Source of the DNA: an uncultured Pseudomonadota bacterium | GTDB lineage: Bacteria > Pseudomonadota > Gammaproteobacteria > Steroidobacterales > Steroidobacteraceae | DNA: 5,836 nt | Assembly: GCA_903910215.1 (NCBI GenBank) | Contig: CAIVYV010000074.1 | Coordinates: 1-5,836, forward strand | Reading direction: 5' to 3' | Shown: positions 5,222 through 5,836 of the stretch, one piece after another | How positions within the stretch are numbered: the first letter of the stretch is position 1 | Layout of the letters: each line of letters opens with the position of its first letter | Notes under the pieces: generated by a model | What the model was told of the DNA's origin: nothing | Databases searched by the model: none | The model's input: the letters and a program-made list of their open reading frames with translations, nothing else | Position numbers and translations under genes: made by a program

Positions 5222-5836
5222 GTGAGTACATCGAATCCGCTCGTTCGTCGAACTGTCGCACAAGTTCTTTACGGTTCCATGGCGTTTGCCGTGCCCGGAA
5301 TGCTCCTCGCTCAAGAAGCGAGCCTGGATGAAGTCGTCGTTACCGGCACGCGTATCGCGAAGCCGGACCTCGTTTCCAACAGCCCCATCTCGACGGTGTC
5401 GGCGGAGCAGCTCGAAGAGCTCAACGTCATCAACCTCGAAACCCAACTGCGTCAGCTGCCCCAGTTCCTGCCGGGCGCGACCGAGTACATCAACAACGGT
5501 AACCCCGGCGCCGCCACGATCAACCTGCGTGGCCTCGGCTCGAACCGAACCTTGGTGTTGATGGATGGCAAGCGTCTGCCGCCGTTCGGCACGAGCGGTG
5601 CCGTCGACATCAACCTGATCCCGAGCGCGATCGTCGAGCGCGTCGACATCGTCACGGGCGGTGCCTCGGCGGTGTACGGGTCGGATGCCGTGTCGGGCGT
5701 CGTGAACTTCATCACGAAGAAGGATTTCGAAGGCCTGCAGGCGGACTACAATGCCTCGCAGTACGGCGAAGGCGATGGTCGCGTGATGAGCGCCGCGCTC
5801 ACGGCGGGTGCCAAGTTCGCAGACGATCGCGGTTCG
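5222..5836 (+). CDS. TonB-dependent outer-membrane receptor, N-terminal part (runs off right edge)
   Basis: From the GTG at 5222 there are 205 open codons to the window edge. Residues 1-30 form a signal peptide: Arg9-Arg10 in the n-region, a hydrophobic stretch at about 12-29, and likely cleavage after Ala30. A TonB box, Asp-Glu-Val-Val-Val-Thr-Gly, follows at 36-42. The plug domain then spans roughly 50-170, with 'NPGAATINLRGLGSNRTLVLMDGKRLP', 'VDINLIPSAIVERVDIVTGGASAVYGSDAVSGVVNFITKK' (in two blocks) and the start of the first barrel strands after about 172. Such receptors form a 22-stranded outer-membrane barrel and use TonB/ExbB/ExbD energy to import siderophores, vitamin B12, glycans or other ligands. 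The barrel is missing here, so no substrate can be assigned. The plug style resembles the large receptor families of Steroidobacter-, Xanthomonas- and Caulobacter-like bacteria. It seems to be its own transcription unit, with 126 bp between it and purL. Confidence 0.93.
   Translation, partial: MSTSNPLVRRTVAQVLYGSMAFAVPGMLLAQEASLDEVVVTGTRIAKPDLVSNSPISTVSAEQLEELNVINLETQLRQLPQFLPGATEYINNGNPGAATINLRGLGSNRTLVLMDGKRLPPFGTSGAVDINLIPSAIVERVDIVTGGASAVYGSDAVSGVVNFITKKDFEGLQADYNASQYGEGDGRVMSAALTAGAKFADDRGS

Noticed and set aside
5286..5561. 91-residue plus-strand open frame, Ser/Arg-rich
   Set aside because: It is an out-of-frame shadow of the TonB-dependent receptor, whose frame carries a signal peptide, TonB box and plug motifs.
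1..5836. A novel defence, mobile or biosynthetic system
   Set aside because: Every coding stretch is accounted for by housekeeping genes or a common receptor family, and the only gaps are 22, 17, 13 and 126 bp.

Overview
The window is a GC-rich chromosomal segment, most likely from a gammaproteobacterium. The evidence is a single-chain (large) PurL, a DUF1820-family protein, and an mltF-type lytic transglycosylase gene divergent from purL; this mltF/purL neighbourhood is familiar from Escherichia coli and its relatives. The TonB-dependent receptor at the right edge, with a 'VVVTGTRI' TonB box and an 'NPGAATINLRGLGSNRTLVLMDGKR' style plug, resembles receptors abundant in Steroidobacter/Xanthomonadales-like soil and aquatic bacteria. 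The genus cannot be fixed from the sequence alone.

Layout from left to right: (1) 1-645, minus strand: the N-terminal 215 codons of mltF, a lipoprotein with a periplasmic solute-binding-like domain; the gene runs off the left edge. (2) 646-667: a very short divergent gap that seems to hold back-to-back -10 elements. (3) 668-760: a complete tRNA-Ser with anticodon CGA and encoded CCA. (4) 778-1119: a small DUF1820 protein starting 17 nt after the tRNA. (5) 1133-5095: full-length purL (phosphoribosylformylglycinamidine synthase, 1320 aa) starting 13 nt after the DUF1820 stop. (6) 5096-5221: the only intergenic stretch over 100 bp, with a short hairpin after purL, a candidate promoter and a strong ribosome binding site. 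(7) 5222-5836: the first 205 codons of a TonB-dependent outer-membrane receptor, which runs off the right edge.

The tRNA, DUF1820 and purL genes are packed so closely on one strand that a single tRNA-mRNA transcript is the simplest reading. The mltF and TonB-receptor genes are separate units. MltF acts on peptidoglycan at the outer membrane, PurL makes purine precursor in the cytoplasm, and the receptor would import a ligand that cannot be identified from the plug alone.

I found no mobile element, CRISPR array, phage gene or obviously new system. The unusual points are the tight architecture around the tRNA, with weak or absent Shine-Dalgarno sequences on both flanking genes, and a 12-bp tandem repeat inside purL that encodes a Gly-His-Pro-Val repeat absent from the E. 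coli protein as I recall it.
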